DNA of 64,000 nucleotides, taken from Lasiosphaeris hirsuta. Lineage: Eukaryota; Ascomycota; Sordariomycetes; Sordariales; Lasiosphaeriaceae. Below the pieces are notes generated by a model that saw only the letters and a program-made list of their open reading frames with translations, was not told the DNA's origin and did no database searches. The translations under genes and the position numbers were made by a program. This document shows, one piece after another, positions 33,457 to 45,956 of the stretch (position 1 is the stretch's first letter; every line of letters begins with the position of its first letter). Location: NCBI GenBank assembly GCA_030549175.1, contig JAUKUA010000006.1, forward strand, positions 124,001-188,000, written 5' to 3'.

Positions 33457-36400
33457 CTATAAGAACTTATCTTAAGTCTTAAGGTTAAGAACCCTAAGGT
33501 CTCTTAGCTTATGTAGGTACTTGACGTAGAAGTCCTAAAGTTCCTAGGTATTAGAGAAGTACTTATATAGTTTCTAAGTCTAATCTTTCTCTTCGGGATA
33601 TCCTTCTCATTTGACGAGATACTCCACTATCTTTTTCTTAGTACGGGAGTTCATAATTTCCTTTATCACAAATTTCTTAGAGTAAACGTCTCTTACTTAC
33701 TCTAAGACCTAAATAGGGTCAGAGATCGGCTAAGAGCCGGTTTGGAAAGGTTTAATGAGAGAGACATGAAAGGTAGGATAAATTTTCTAACGCTCCGGAA
33801 GTTCGAGTTTTATAGCTATGGAAGATATTATCTTAGAGATTTTAAATAGGCCGAGTAACTTCCTATCTAGCTTTTTAGAAGATCTCTTAGTTTTAATATT
33901 CCATACGTTAAGTATCACTAGTTACTTTTTCTTAAAGGAGGGTACTTCCGTCTTTTTCCTATTTATATATTTCTTTATCCGTTCTCGAGATTTTTTAAAG
34001 GTTTCGTAAAGGTTTTTATAAACTATCGTCATCTAATATGTTATAATCTTACTATGTAGGTTATACGTAGATTCGTTAGGTAGATTATTTACGGCCGGAT
34101 GATATTTATAATTGGCGTAGAACGGGAAGCTATTAGTAGAAGTTAATTTAACGTTATTCTATGTAAATTTAGTTATAGGTAATAGAGTATCTTAGTTATT
34201 TATCTCATAGTTAACAAAGGCCCTAAGGTAGGCTTTGATATACTAATTAAGACGTTTAGTCTAGTTATCTATTTCGGGGTAGAACGAAGTTAATATTTTT
34301 AACTTAACTCTGATATGTTTAAGAAAGTTACGCTATAAGCTTATGTTAAACTAGGAATCTTAATCAGAGATGATATTAGTAGATATACCATGATATTTTT
34401 AACATTTATAAGTAAAGATTAAGATTAAATCTTCTATCTTTTTAGTATCGTCTTTTAAAGGAATAAAGTATGTCATTTTAGTAAAGATGTCGATAATAAC
34501 CTAGATAAAACTATATCTATTAAAAAGAAGAAGGTCCGTTATAAAGTCTATTAAAATAAGCTTCCAGAGAGAATATTCTAACTTAATAGGATAAAGTAGT
34601 CTAAAAGAAAGATGGCGTCTTAGCTTGTTACTTTGATACTTATAATAAGAGTATACAAAGTCAGCGACGTCTTTTTTGAGATTTTGCTAGAATATATACC
34701 GTCTAATAAGTTTAACGGTCTTATCTATACCTATGTGACCTACTACTTTAGTGTTGTGTTCTAAGTAGATGATTTAGATCTTAAGTTCCTTATTGTTAGA
34801 GATCTAAATACGATTCTTTATAAATAAGATTTTATTTTCGTTAGTTACGTCCTTTCTAAGGGAAACCAAAGTCTTTTGATATATTTCGTCTATAAAAGTA
34901 GTAGCCTTAATGTGTTCGAAGAATTCTTCGTTTTACCTTAGTGTTAAAATGTTACAGAGACGTACTTTTGAGAGTATAAACATAGGAACTTTAAAGTGTG
35001 AAAAATATTCTTTATTTAAAATAAAGGTTATCGGTTAGTTTTCATCCCCCCCTTTCGGAAGGTATTCTTCGTGCCGTAAGAAAGTATCTACCTTAACATT
35101 CTATATGTTAGGACGAAAATTAATAACGAAATCGAAGGTAGTAAGCTACTAAGCCTATTAGGCTTAGCGGCGGTTAAGAACCTTAGTAGTTTAAAAGTAT
35201 TCTAGATTATGGTAGTCTGAGAAAACTTCGATACGGTACTTAGTACCCTCGAGGTAGTATCTTTAACGCTAGAAGTAATTAACTATTACTAGGAGTTCTT
35301 TATTATAAATCTCGTAGTTAATTTTTACGGAGATTAGTTTCTTCGAGTAAAACGTTATAAGATATATCCTACCATTATCTTATTTTTGTAACATTATCTC
35401 TCCTAATATATAGTCTGATACGTTAGGTTTGATAATTAATAGTTTATTAGGGTCGAAATAGATTAGAACGGGAGCTTTAGTAAAGGCTTTCTTTAACGCT
35501 TCAAATACTATATTTATCTAATTGTTCCATATCTAGGTTTTCTAGGTAAGATTTGTAGAATTAGTAAGTAGTTTAGTAATATATAAGTAGCCTTTAATAT
35601 AGTACTTATAAAAGTTTATAAATCTATTAAATTACTAAACTTCTTTTACCAATTTCGGTTATTCTTATAAAAGGATACATTCTATCTTATTCCTTAATAT
35701 CGTAATTCCTTTAGTACTAATAATATAGTTTAGGTATTTTAATTTCTTAATATCCTATATATATTTAGTAAGGTTAATAGCTAAGTTATACTTCTAAAGT
35801 CGTTTAAAGACTTTAACGACAATTTTGTCATATTCCTTTTTAGAACTCGTATAAATAAGGAGGTCGTTAATGTAAGATAGGAGGCCTTAATCGATAAGGT
35901 CTTAAAAGATATGATTTATTATACCTTGGAAGGTCGTAGAAGTATTAATAAGGCCGAAAGATATTATATTAAACTTAAAAAGACCGTAATAAGTTCGAAA
36001 TGCTATTTTCTACTCGTGACCCTCCTTTATCTAAATTAAATTAAAACCTAATTTCAAATCTATCTTTGTGAAGATGATAGATCCGATGAGGACGTCTTAA
36101 AGTTCGGTGATTAGAGATAGTAAGTAACGGTTTTTAATAGTTCGTTTGTTAATCTTTCAGTAGTCGACTATAAGATAGAGATTTTCTAGGTTTCTTATAG
36201 CCGCCTTTTCTAGTAATACTTTCTTATTTATAAAGAAAATAAGCAAAGAACATAGTAATTTTGATTTCCGTATCTTACCCTCTCTAAGTATTTAGTCTAG
36301 TTATTTACAAAGGATTTTCTTTTCTAAAGGTAACATAGGATAGAGGGATTCCTATGGAAGCTTCTCATCTCCGATAATATTAATTACATAGTCCTAAGGC

Positions 36401-37074
36401 TAGTAATCTAGTCTCCGTTAAGCCACTTTAAGAGATACTAAAGGGACAAAGGTCCTGATCCTTTCGGAGATATTCTAGATATAAGACGTTATGACATTTA
36501 CGATAGAGCTTTTATCTCTTAAGATTATAAAAGAAGTATAGTTTTAACGATAGTAGTCGGAACTAAAGGTTACTTTCGATGTGTCAAGGTCCTATAGGTA
36601 GTCCGGCTGGTACTGTTGTAGCTACTAGTATAGCAAAAGGATATTACATTCTACGTCGAGGGGAGAGATTTCGAACGTGATATAAGAGAAATGTTTTACT
36701 TGGTACCATAGAACGATTTCCTTGGTATACTCCTTACTCGATTTAAGGTTGATAGTTTTATTGAAGGCTTCTAAGGGTTTCGAGATCGTTTTATATCTGT
36801 AAGAGATACTTTATTTCTTGACAAGGTCTTTACTTATAACTAGGCTAGAGGTACTAAGATCTAAGAATACTCGGACAGAGATTTCCTCAGTTCCGTAGTA
36901 GACAATAGTCATAGGGATAATCTTACGAGGACCATGATATAACTTATAGCTTCGCTTAACCTTCTTATAAGAGAGTTTCTCTATGTTATAGTTAGTACGT
37001 TTTTTAGTAGAGGTTACGGCAGGTCGAGGTACAGTTCCTAATGTCGTAAGTTTCGGGGTACCTATTAAAAATCT
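33457..37074 (-). pseudogene. pol: Element C pol (RIP-inactivated)
   Basis: The gene is 3618 nt, the same as in H and D. Going down from 37074: protease with L-D-L-S-T near 36860, RT with the active site now Y-I-N-D at 35863-35874, RNase H around 35100-35480, integrase around 34230-34780, chromodomain near 33530-33680, and stop TAG at 33457-33459. Plus-strand open frames in this area, such as 33818-34009, are antisense shadows. Confidence 0.9.
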
Positions 37075-39476
37075 AATATATCCTTACTATCGGATAGTTT
37101 AATAATACGAGGGAAGAGTTCGGGATAGTCTTTCTTTATCATTATAAAGACTTTGGCCTTTTTTAATAGTTAGGGAGAAGTATCTTTATCCTTATCTCTT
37201 CCGTATTTAGTCTTAGCTCTAGAGATCTTACTAAGTAGCTTAGAGATATCTTTACCATCCTTAGTTTTTCTACTATAACATTTAAGAGTGTTATAGCCTT
37301 AACGTTTATAATGGTAGTATCTTTTACTTACCTTATATTTGTTGATTTTAGCTTGTTTTATCCCGGTGATAGCTTCCTTGTAGTTTCGTTAGTAGTTTAT
37401 TTAAGTAGATGCCGGGAGGTTGTCCTTCTTATCTTGTTACTCCTTTTTTGGACCTTTCTTAAGCTTTCCTTTTATAGATACTGGACTAGGATAGGAACTA
37501 GAGGTATTGATTTTCCCTTAATAACTATCCTTCTTCGAACGTTCTTTGTTATTCGAAGTAGACTCTTCTTTTTCCTACTTAGCTTTATGATTAATTTCAC
37601 AGTTCTTCATTTTATCTTCATAAATTAAGCTGGTAGTATCGATAACTTTAAGAAAGTCGGTATCGTCGGTAGGAAGATATTTTATATATAAATAGATTAA
37701 GTTTATTATAGTATCGGAAATAGTATTAGTAACTAGTGATTGTAAGACCTACCTACTAAGATCGACGGTATGATTAAGCTCTTAAAACTTAGTTATGTAT
37801 TTGTTTATATCTTTGTCATAAGTTAAGGCCTTTATAACCTCATAGTCCTTAGCTCTTCGTATTAAGTTACGGAAACGTTTAACTATGGTAGTAACATAGT
37901 TATTCCATTAATTTACTAAGTTAAGCTTTTTGATTTAAGTTCCTTGTTTCTAATACCATTTAAGGGTAGTACCTTTAGTAAAGGTACTAACAAAGTTAAT
38001 TTTAGCCTTATTATTAAAGAAGCTTCGTTTATAAATACTGAAGTATTCCTTGATGGAACATTACTATGTCTTAAATTTACCTTTGTTTTTTCTGTTATAT
38101 TTTTTAAGTTTTACTATAGTTACGGTGGTACCTTAACTATAAGATTCTCAAATCGTATTAGTATTATTATAAATCAGGTTCTAATTAGTACGAATGAGAT
38201 CGAGGAGGATTACTATAGAGTCATATAAGGATAAAGGGCTTCGGAAACCCGGACCCTAAGGTCTTAGGGATACTAGAAGCTCTGGTAGGCCTTTTGGTAG
38301 TCTAAGAAGGTTAGGAGGTAGACTCGTATGATAAAGGTCGTCATCGGAGTTATTATTATTATTACTATTATTTAGAAAAGGTAATATTTCTATCTTAGTA
38401 TAACGGGAAGGTAAGTTTCCTTTTATGTTTTTACTTTTTATTTTAGTATCAAAATTCTATATACTATCTACCTATCTCTAAGCTCGTGCCGAGATTTCCT
38501 AGGTAGCCCTTCTTTAGAGGTTACGGTCTGAAAGGGGGTCTTTGTCTTAGTCGAAGTACCGTGTAGAGGTTGATTTTTTAGACGGTTATAACGGCCATTG
38601 TAAGGGTTTAATAGATAGGGTTTTTTATAAACGTATCATAGCCTTCTAGATAATTTGTTTCTTATCATGAGGCCCTACCCGAGTTAACCTTGATGTAAAG
38701 GCTTCTTCGATGAGGTTATTAAAATAGGTCTTAAGTTGATCGAACAATTCTTAGTCCTTCGGGATTCGTAAGGCTTCTAGTTATTAAAGTACCATGAGAG
38801 AATTAAGTTAGCTTTGGGCTATCGTAGACTAGTGGCCAAATTTAGTATTGTAGTAATCTTATCGAGCTTGTTTTTCTTCTTAGATACGGAGAAGTTTCTT
38901 AACTCTGACAAGCTCGGCATTTTATTCTCGGGCCTATGTTTCCTATTCTTAGGTCTATCGTACTTAGCGTAGCTTTTGTTTAGTAATCTCCTTATGGAGG
39001 GCCTCGATATATATGACGATAAGATTAAAGGATTTTTTACGTTAGGCCGTTTAAGTGGTAAACTAAGCTAATTTCTAGTTAACCTTAATACTAAAAGTAG
39101 TATAAGAAGCTTCTAATTTCTACCGAGTACTTTTAAGGACGTATTAGTTTGTCTTAACATACTATACTATTGACTAATAGTTAGTAACTAAGATAGTAAA
39201 TGTTAAAACGAACGAATCGAGCCTCTCTTTATCTTCATATATATTATTAATAAAGAAGTAAAGTTTCTTATAAGCTTCAGTGACCTGATTATAGAGATAA
39301 ATAAACTATTAAGGTGGTTTAGCGAGGGTTTCAGAGCTCGATGGGAGTATAGGAAACTTCTTAATGGTTTATACTTCTATTGTGGGAGGTTTCTAGATCA
39401 TGAGGTCGGTCCCGGGGTTAGGTTCGGTTTTCCGGCCCCGGAGCGTGGCCGAATATGATATAGGATTACCGGCTAT
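37065..39476 (-). pseudogene. gag: Element C gag (RIP-inactivated, 804 codons)
   Basis: The former ATG (now ATA) ends at 39476. The first codons after it are less damaged than in other copies and read A-G-N-P-I-S-Y-S. The Gln-rich N-terminal third, an Asn run near 38350-38370, the gag domain around 37780-38090 and the CCHC knuckle near 37270-37320 follow. The stop at 37065-37067 follows AGATTTT (37068-37074). Length 2412 nt is a multiple of three. The plus-strand open frames at 37311-37628 and 37944-38228 are antisense to it. Confidence 0.88.
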
Positions 39477-39516
39477 TATAAATAAAGTAGTAGATAAAAA
39501 GGTTATTCATAGGAAT

Positions 39517-39528
39517 AGAAAGATTATC
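39517..39528 (-). promoter_or_regulatory. Primer-binding site of C, self-priming type
   Basis: On the minus strand gataatctttct abuts the 5' LTR (39529-40857). Its partner inside that LTR is at 39937-39948, 909 bp from the LTR start, and differs by one RIP-type change. Confidence 0.7.
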
Positions 39529-40857
39529 TATGATATTGGTTAGTTTACGATAGTTTAGGATGTAATAACTACAAGGTAAGATATCGAATGAAGAATCAGA
39601 TTATAAAGCTTTAACCTTTTTTTAACTCTTAACTTAACCGTTTAACAAATTATCTTAATAATTATTATTAGTCTAGTTTAAAGCTTTTATACGACGAACT
39701 TAGGGACTTAATCTTTATAAAGCTAATAAGTACAAGGTCTGATTTAGAGGTTTAAAACAAAACGGTAAAGGAGTTAACTATCGTAATATAAAGTAGTAAA
39801 GAGCTAGGGAGAAAGAGGTTTAAAGAGATAGAATGATCTAATGAAAGATAAGACATAATACTTCGTAGTTACAAGTTAGAAGAAACAGAAGGGTTCATAA
39901 GGTTATATTACCCCTTAGCTTTACTAAAGTTTAGCTAATAATCTTTCTAGGTTTTTCTAAAGAAAACTAAGGAACTTCTTTCTCTCGAGGATCTATCGTA
40001 GCGTACCTACCTTACTTATAGAAGGCTATGTACAAAATACAAAGATACCAAAATATCTAAAGGATCTTCCTAGCCGCCCGTTGGTCCCGAATCTCCTTTC
40101 TAGCCGTCCGTCTCTCACGTCCTACAAATCAGCGGTTATAAGCCAAGTGAAGCCGGCCTATCATACGTCGGTCCACGGCCGGTATTAGTACTTATCCATA
40201 CAGCTTTAGCGGCATAGTATCCATTACTATAGGTGTTTCTTCACGTCCTTAGTACTTACGTTGGCTACAGCGCTGTTAGGTTAATCCCTAGGTCGGTTGT
40301 TATAGCAACGGTTCCTTTCATGACTTATACGCGGGGGTCGTGGCCACTTGTTACTACTGAAGCTAGACTCCGGAGAACGTCGGGTTCTAGGTCTTCTAAA
40401 GGAATACCAGTGATAACGGGGAGGTCCATGACTTGAAAGACTAGCTATAGGGTCTAGGCTGGCTGTGTAGGCTCCGACCACGATACTGAGGTTAAATAGC
40501 TTGTCCATGACAAATCTAAAGTCTGATAGCATTACTTAGCACGGGTAAGATCCGTTTATACGGCTGCTTTGGCTTATAAGTAGTTCTAGACATTCCGTCA
40601 CGACCCGTAGGTACTTAGGAGAATCCGCTGACCTGTGTGCCGGCTGAATAGGCCATTAGCCACACGTGGGATCGTATCCCGAGGTTAAGCTACGTTACGG
40701 CCATCCTCTGTGATAGTTCTCTTATCTACATGATCCGTGATAGATATTCGTAGGTCAATAGGTATGTGCTTCTTATGTGTAGTTCGTACCGCTAGTATGT
40801 GGCTCGGTCAAGAAGGTCGATGACCCTGTTGACCTAGGTGAGCCTACCAGTGTGACA
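39529..40857 (-). repeat. 5' LTR of C
   Basis: It is 1329 bp. The outer end on the plus strand is ggtgagcctaccagtgtgaca, unmutated. The inner end is tatgatattggtt, heavily mutated. Short open frames at 40233-40436 and 40281-40532 fall in its less mutated outer half and are chance. Confidence 0.94.
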
Positions 40858-40862
40858 AGTAT

Positions 40863-40999
40863 TAAAGTAATAAGTTAAGACGTTACCTTCCTTTTAAACT
40901 ACTTCATCCTATTAAGTTAAAATACTTATGGAGGTTCATTTTGATAGACTTTATAACAAACCTTCCCCTCTCAAATAGATATAGTTTCATCTAGGTTAT
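40863..40999 (+). pseudogene. pol: Element B pol, part 2: integrase fragment between C and D
   Basis: These 137 bases continue B's integrase from 32115: the end of the HHCC module, the linker, and the start of the core with the D-F-I block (about 40945-40960). They stop at the GTTAT duplication of D. Confidence 0.85.
40995..40999. repeat. Target-site duplication of D, left copy (GTTAT)
   Basis: GTTAT at 40995-40999 and at 49721-49725. Joining the flanks gives ctaggttattatcgatacc, as in other integrase copies. Confidence 0.95.
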
Positions 41000-42326
41000 T
41001 GTGACACAGGCCAGCCACCGAAGGTCTGGGGTATGATAACCACAAGGTGAGATATCAAATGAAGAGTCAGACTACAGAGCTTTAACCTTTCTTAACTCTC
41101 GACTCAACCGTTTAACGAACCACCCCGACAATTACTATTAGTCTAGTTCAGAGCTTTTACACGATGGACTCAGGGACTTAATCTTCGCGAGGTTAATAAG
41201 CACAAGGTCCGATTTAAAGGTTTAGAACAAAACGGTGAGGGAGTTAACTGTCGTAATACAAAGTGGTAGAAAGCCAGGGAGAAGGAGGTTCAGGGAGATG
41301 GAATGATCTAACAGAAGATAAGACACAATATTTCGTAGTTACAAGTCAGGAGAAACAGAAGGGTTCACAAGGTTATATTACCCCTTAGCTTCACTAAAGT
41401 TTAGCTAATAATCTTTCTAGGTTTGTCCAAAGAGAACTAGGGAGCTTCTTCCTCTCGAGGATCTATCGTAACGTACCTGTCTTACTTATGGAAGGCTATG
41501 TATAAGATATAAGGATATCAAAATATCTAGAGGATCCTCCTAGCCGTCCGTCGGTCCCGAATCTCCTTTCTAGCCGCCCGTCTTTTGCGCCCTACAAATT
41601 CGTAGCTACAAGCTAAGTAAAGCCGGCCTATTATACATTGGTTTACGGCTGGTATTAGTACTTATTTATATAACTCTAGTAACATAGTGTCTATTACTAT
41701 AGGTGTTCCTTTACGTCCTTAGTACTTACGTTAGTTATAGCGTTGTTAGGTTAATCCCCTAGTCGGCTGTTACAGTAACGGTTCCCTTCGTAACTTATAC
41801 ATAGGAGTTACGGCTACCTGTTACCATTGAAGCTAGATTCTAGAGAACGTCGGGTTTTAGGTCTTCTAAAGGAATGCCAACGATAACGGAAAGGTCTATG
41901 ATTCGAAAGACTAACTATAAGGTCTAGGCTAACTATATAAGCTCTGACTATAATACTGAGGTTAAATAGCTTATCTATGATAAATCTAAAGTCTGATAAT
42001 ATTATCTAGCGTAGGTAGGGTCTGTTATACGGCTACTTTAGCTTATGAGTGGTTCTGGACATTCCATCGTAACCCGTAGGTACTTATGAGAATCCGCTAA
42101 CCTACGTACCGGCTGAGTAGGCTATAAGCTACGTGTGAGATCATATCCCGAGGTTAAGCCATGTTATAGCTATCCTTTGTGATAGTTCCTTTATCTACGT
42201 AATCTATAATAGATGTACGTAGGTTAATGGATATATACTTCTTATATATGATTCGTACCGTTAGTACAAGGCTCGGTTAAGGAGGTTAATAACCCTGTTG
42301 ACCTAGGTAAGCTTACTAGTATGATA
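41000..42326 (-). repeat. 3' LTR of D
   Basis: It is 1327 bp. The outer end tgtgacacaggccagccaccg is clean and the inner end ctagtatgata is mutated. Confidence 0.95.
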
Positions 42327-42338
42327 CTATCCCCCCTC

Positions 42339-45300
42339 TTAAGAAGACTCGTCTCGAGTCTTAGGGTTAATAACCCTAAGGTCCTTAGGCTTACGTAGGT
42401 ATTTGACGTAGAAGTTCCAAAGTTCCTAAATGTTAAAGAAGTACTTATATAGTTCCTAAGTCTAATCTTTTTCCTCGGGGTACCCGTCTTATTTAACAAG
42501 ATACTTTACTATCCTTTTCTTAATACGAGAGTTTATGATTTCCTTTATTATAAATTCTTTAGAGTAAACGTCTCTTACTTACTTTAAGACCTAAATAGGG
42601 TTAGGGATCGGCTAAGAGCCGGTTCGGAAAGATTTAATAAAGGAGACGTAAAAGGTAGGATAAATTTTCTAACACTTTGGAAGTTTAAGTTTTATAGCTA
42701 TAGGAAATATTACCTTAGAGATTTTAAATAGGCCGAGTAGCTTCTTATCTAACTTTTTCGAGGGCTTTTTAGTCTTAATGTTCTTAACGTCTAGTATTAT
42801 CAATTATTTCTTAATAAAGGAAGGTACTTCCGTTCGCTTCTAATCTATGTACTTCTTTATCTATTCTTAAGATTTTTTAAGTATTTCGTAGAGGTTCTCG
42901 TAGACCGTAGTTATTTAATATACTATAATTTTACTATATAGATTACGTATAGATTCGTTAGGTAGATTATTAATAGCCGGATAATATCTATAGTTAGCGT
43001 AAAACGGGGAGTTACTAATAGAAGTCGACCTAATGTTATTCCACGTAAATTTAGTTATAGTTAGTAAGATATCTTAATTATTTATCTCGTAGTTAACGAA
43101 GGCTCTAAGGTAAGCCTCGATATGTTAATTAAGACGTTTAGTCTAACTATCTATTTCGGAATAGAACGAGGTTAATATCTTTAGTTTAACTCCGATATAT
43201 TTAAGAAAGTTATGCCAGAGACTTACGTTAAACCGTAAGTCTTAATTAGAGATAATACTAGAGGATATACCGTGATATTTCTAACATTCGTAGGTAAAGA
43301 GAGAGATTAAGTCTTTTATCTTCTTAGTATTATCTTTTAAAGGTATGAAATGTACTATCTTAGTAAAGGTATCGATAATAACCTAGATAAAATTATATCT
43401 ATTAGAGAAAGGAAGGTTTGTTATGAAGTCTATTAAAATAAGTTTCTACGGAAAGTATTCTAGCTTGATAGGATAAAGTAGTTTGAAAGGAAGGTAACGT
43501 TTTAACTTGTTACTTTGATACTTATGATAGGAACGTACAAATTTAGCGACGTCCTTTTTAAGGTTTTACTAGAACATATACTATCTAATAAGTTTAACGG
43601 TCTTATCTATGTCTATGTGGCTTATTACCTTAGTATTGTGTTCGGAGTAGATAATCTAGATCTTAAGTTCCTTGTTGTTAGAGATTTAGATACGATTCTT
43701 TATAAATAGGATTCTATCTTCGTTAGTTACGTCTTTTCTAAGAGAAACTAAGGCCTTTTAATAAGTCTCGTTTATAAGGGTAATAACTTTAATTTACTCA
43801 AAGAATTCTTCGTTCTATTTTAATATTAAAATGTTATAAAGACGTACTTTTGAGAGTATGAATGTAGGAACTTTAAAATGTAAGAAATGTTCTTTGTTTA
43901 AAATAGAGGTTATCGGTTAGTTTTTATCTCCCCCTTCCGGAAGGTACTTTTCGTACTACGAGAGAGTATCTGCCTTAACATTTTATATATCGGAACGGAA
44001 ATTAATAACGAAATCGAAGGTAGTAAGCTACTAAGCCTATTAGGCTTGGCGGCGGTTAAGAACCTTAGTAGTCTAGAAGTATTCTAGATTATAGTAGTTC
44101 GAGAAGATCTCGATGTAGTATTTAGCTCCTTTAAGATAATGTCTTTAATACTAGAAGTAATTAACTATCGTTAAGAGTTCCTTATCATAGATTTCGTAAT
44201 TAATTTCCGTAGAGATTAGCTTCCTTAAGTAAAATACTATAGGATATATCTTACTGTTATCTTACTTCTATGATATTATTTCTCTTAACGTATAGTCTGA
44301 TATGTTAGGTTCGATAATAGGTAGTCTATTAAGGTCGAAATAGATTAGAACAAAGGCTTTGGTAAAAGCTTTCTTTAATACTTTAAATATTACGTTTATC
44401 TAGTTGTTTTATGTCTAGGTTTTCTAAGTAAGGTTTGTAGAATTAGTAAGTAGCTTAGTGATACGTAAATAGCCCTTGATATAACGTCTATAAAAGTTTA
44501 TAAATCTATTAAATTACTAGACTTCTTTTACTAATTTTAGTTATTTCTATAAAAGGATATATTTTATCTTATCCTTCGATATTATAATATCTTTAGTACT
44601 AATGATATAACTTAGATATTTTAATTTCTTAATATCCTATATACATTTAGTAAGGTTAATAGCTAGATTATGTTTTTAAAGTTACTTAAGGACTTTAACG
44701 ATAATTTTGTCATATTCCGTTTTAGAACTTACATAGATAAGGAGGTCGTCAATGTAGGATAGGAGGCCTTGATCGATAAGGTCTCGAAAGATATGATTTA
44801 TTATACCTTAAAAGGCCGTAGAAGCATTAGTAAGGCCGAAAGATATTACGTTAAACTTAAAAAGACCGTAATAAGTTCGAAATGTTATTTTCTACTTATG
44901 ACCCTTTTTTATCTAAATCAAATTAAAACCCGATTTTAGATTTATCTTTGTAAAGATGACAGATCTAACGAGGACGTCTTAAAGTTCGGTGATTAGAGGT
45001 AGTAAGTAATAGTTCTTAATAGTTTGTTTGTTAATCTTTCGGTAGTTAATTACTAGGCGGAGATTCTCCGGATCTCTTATTACCGCCTTTTCTAATAATA
45101 CTTCCTTATCTACGAAGAAAATAAGTAAAAAACATAGTAATTTTAATTTCCGTATCTTACCTTCCCTAAGCATTTAGTCTAACTATTTACGAAAGATTTT
45201 CTTTTCTAAAGGTAACATAGAATAGAAGGGTCCCTATAAAAGTTTCTTATCTCCGATGATATCAATTACATAGTCCTAAGGCTGGTAATCTGGTAGCCGT

Positions 45301-45956
45301 TAAGCCACTTTAGAAGATACTAAAGAGGTAAAGGTCCTAAATCTTTCGGAGATATTTTAAATATAGGAAGTCGTAACATTTACGATAAAGCTTTTACTTC
45401 CTAAGATTATAAAGGAAGTATAGTTTTAACGACAGTAGTCGGAACTAAACATTACTTTCGATATGTTAAGATCCTATAGATAGTCCGGCTAGTATTATTA
45501 TAGCTACTAATATAGAAAAAGGATATTATATTTTACATCGAGAGGAGAGATTTCGAACGTGATATAAGAGAAGTATTTTACTTAGTACCGTAGAACGATT
45601 TCCTTAGTATACTTTTTACTTGATTTAAGGTTAATGGTTCTATTGAAGACTTCTAAGGGTTTTAGAATCGTTTTATATTTGTGAGAGATGTTTTATTTTT
45701 TAACAAGGTTTTTACTTATAACCGGGCTAGAGGTACTAAGATCTAGAAATGCTCGGACAGGGATTTCCTTAGTACCATAATAGATAATAGTTATAAGAAT
45801 AATCTTATAAAGGCTATGATATAGTTCGTAGTTTTACTTAATCTTCTTATAAGAGGGTTCCTCCGTGTTATAGTTAGTACGTTTTTTAATAGAGGTTATG
45901 GCATATTAGGGTATAATTCCTAATGCCGCGAGTTTCGAGGTACCTGTTAAAAATCC
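42339..45956 (-). pseudogene. pol: Element D pol (RIP-inactivated)
   Basis: The gene is 3618 nt. It starts at GGATTTT (45956 down to 45950). The protease segment reads L-D-L-S-T near 45740. RT has an intact YIDD at 44745-44756. RNase H lies around 43980-44360, integrase around 43110-43680 and the chromodomain near 42400-42560. The stop TAA is at 42339-42341. RIP stops are scattered throughout. Confidence 0.9.

Larger units (their letters stand above)
32116..40857 (-). mobile_element. Element C: complete family 1 chromovirus on the minus strand
   Basis: It is 8742 bp with two 1329-bp LTRs, nothing inserted, and an AGTAT duplication. It sits in B's integrase in opposite orientation. Gag (2412 nt, 804 codons) and pol (3618 nt) keep frame-consistent lengths, so C is probably the best guide to the full-length gag plan. 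Confidence 0.96.

Noticed and set aside
37311..38228. Two plus-strand open frames of 105 and 94 codons with hydrophobic content.
   Set aside because: They are antisense to the gag of element C. The Phe/Leu/Ile-rich look comes from the AT-rich complement of Lys/Glu/Asn codons, not from membrane segments.
40233..40532. Open frames inside LTRs, also at 13559-13753, 15497-15694, 42242-42499, 49088-49377 and 62385-62603.
   Set aside because: They lie in non-coding LTR sequence or cross the pol/LTR boundary, and are open mainly because the outer LTR halves are less mutated.
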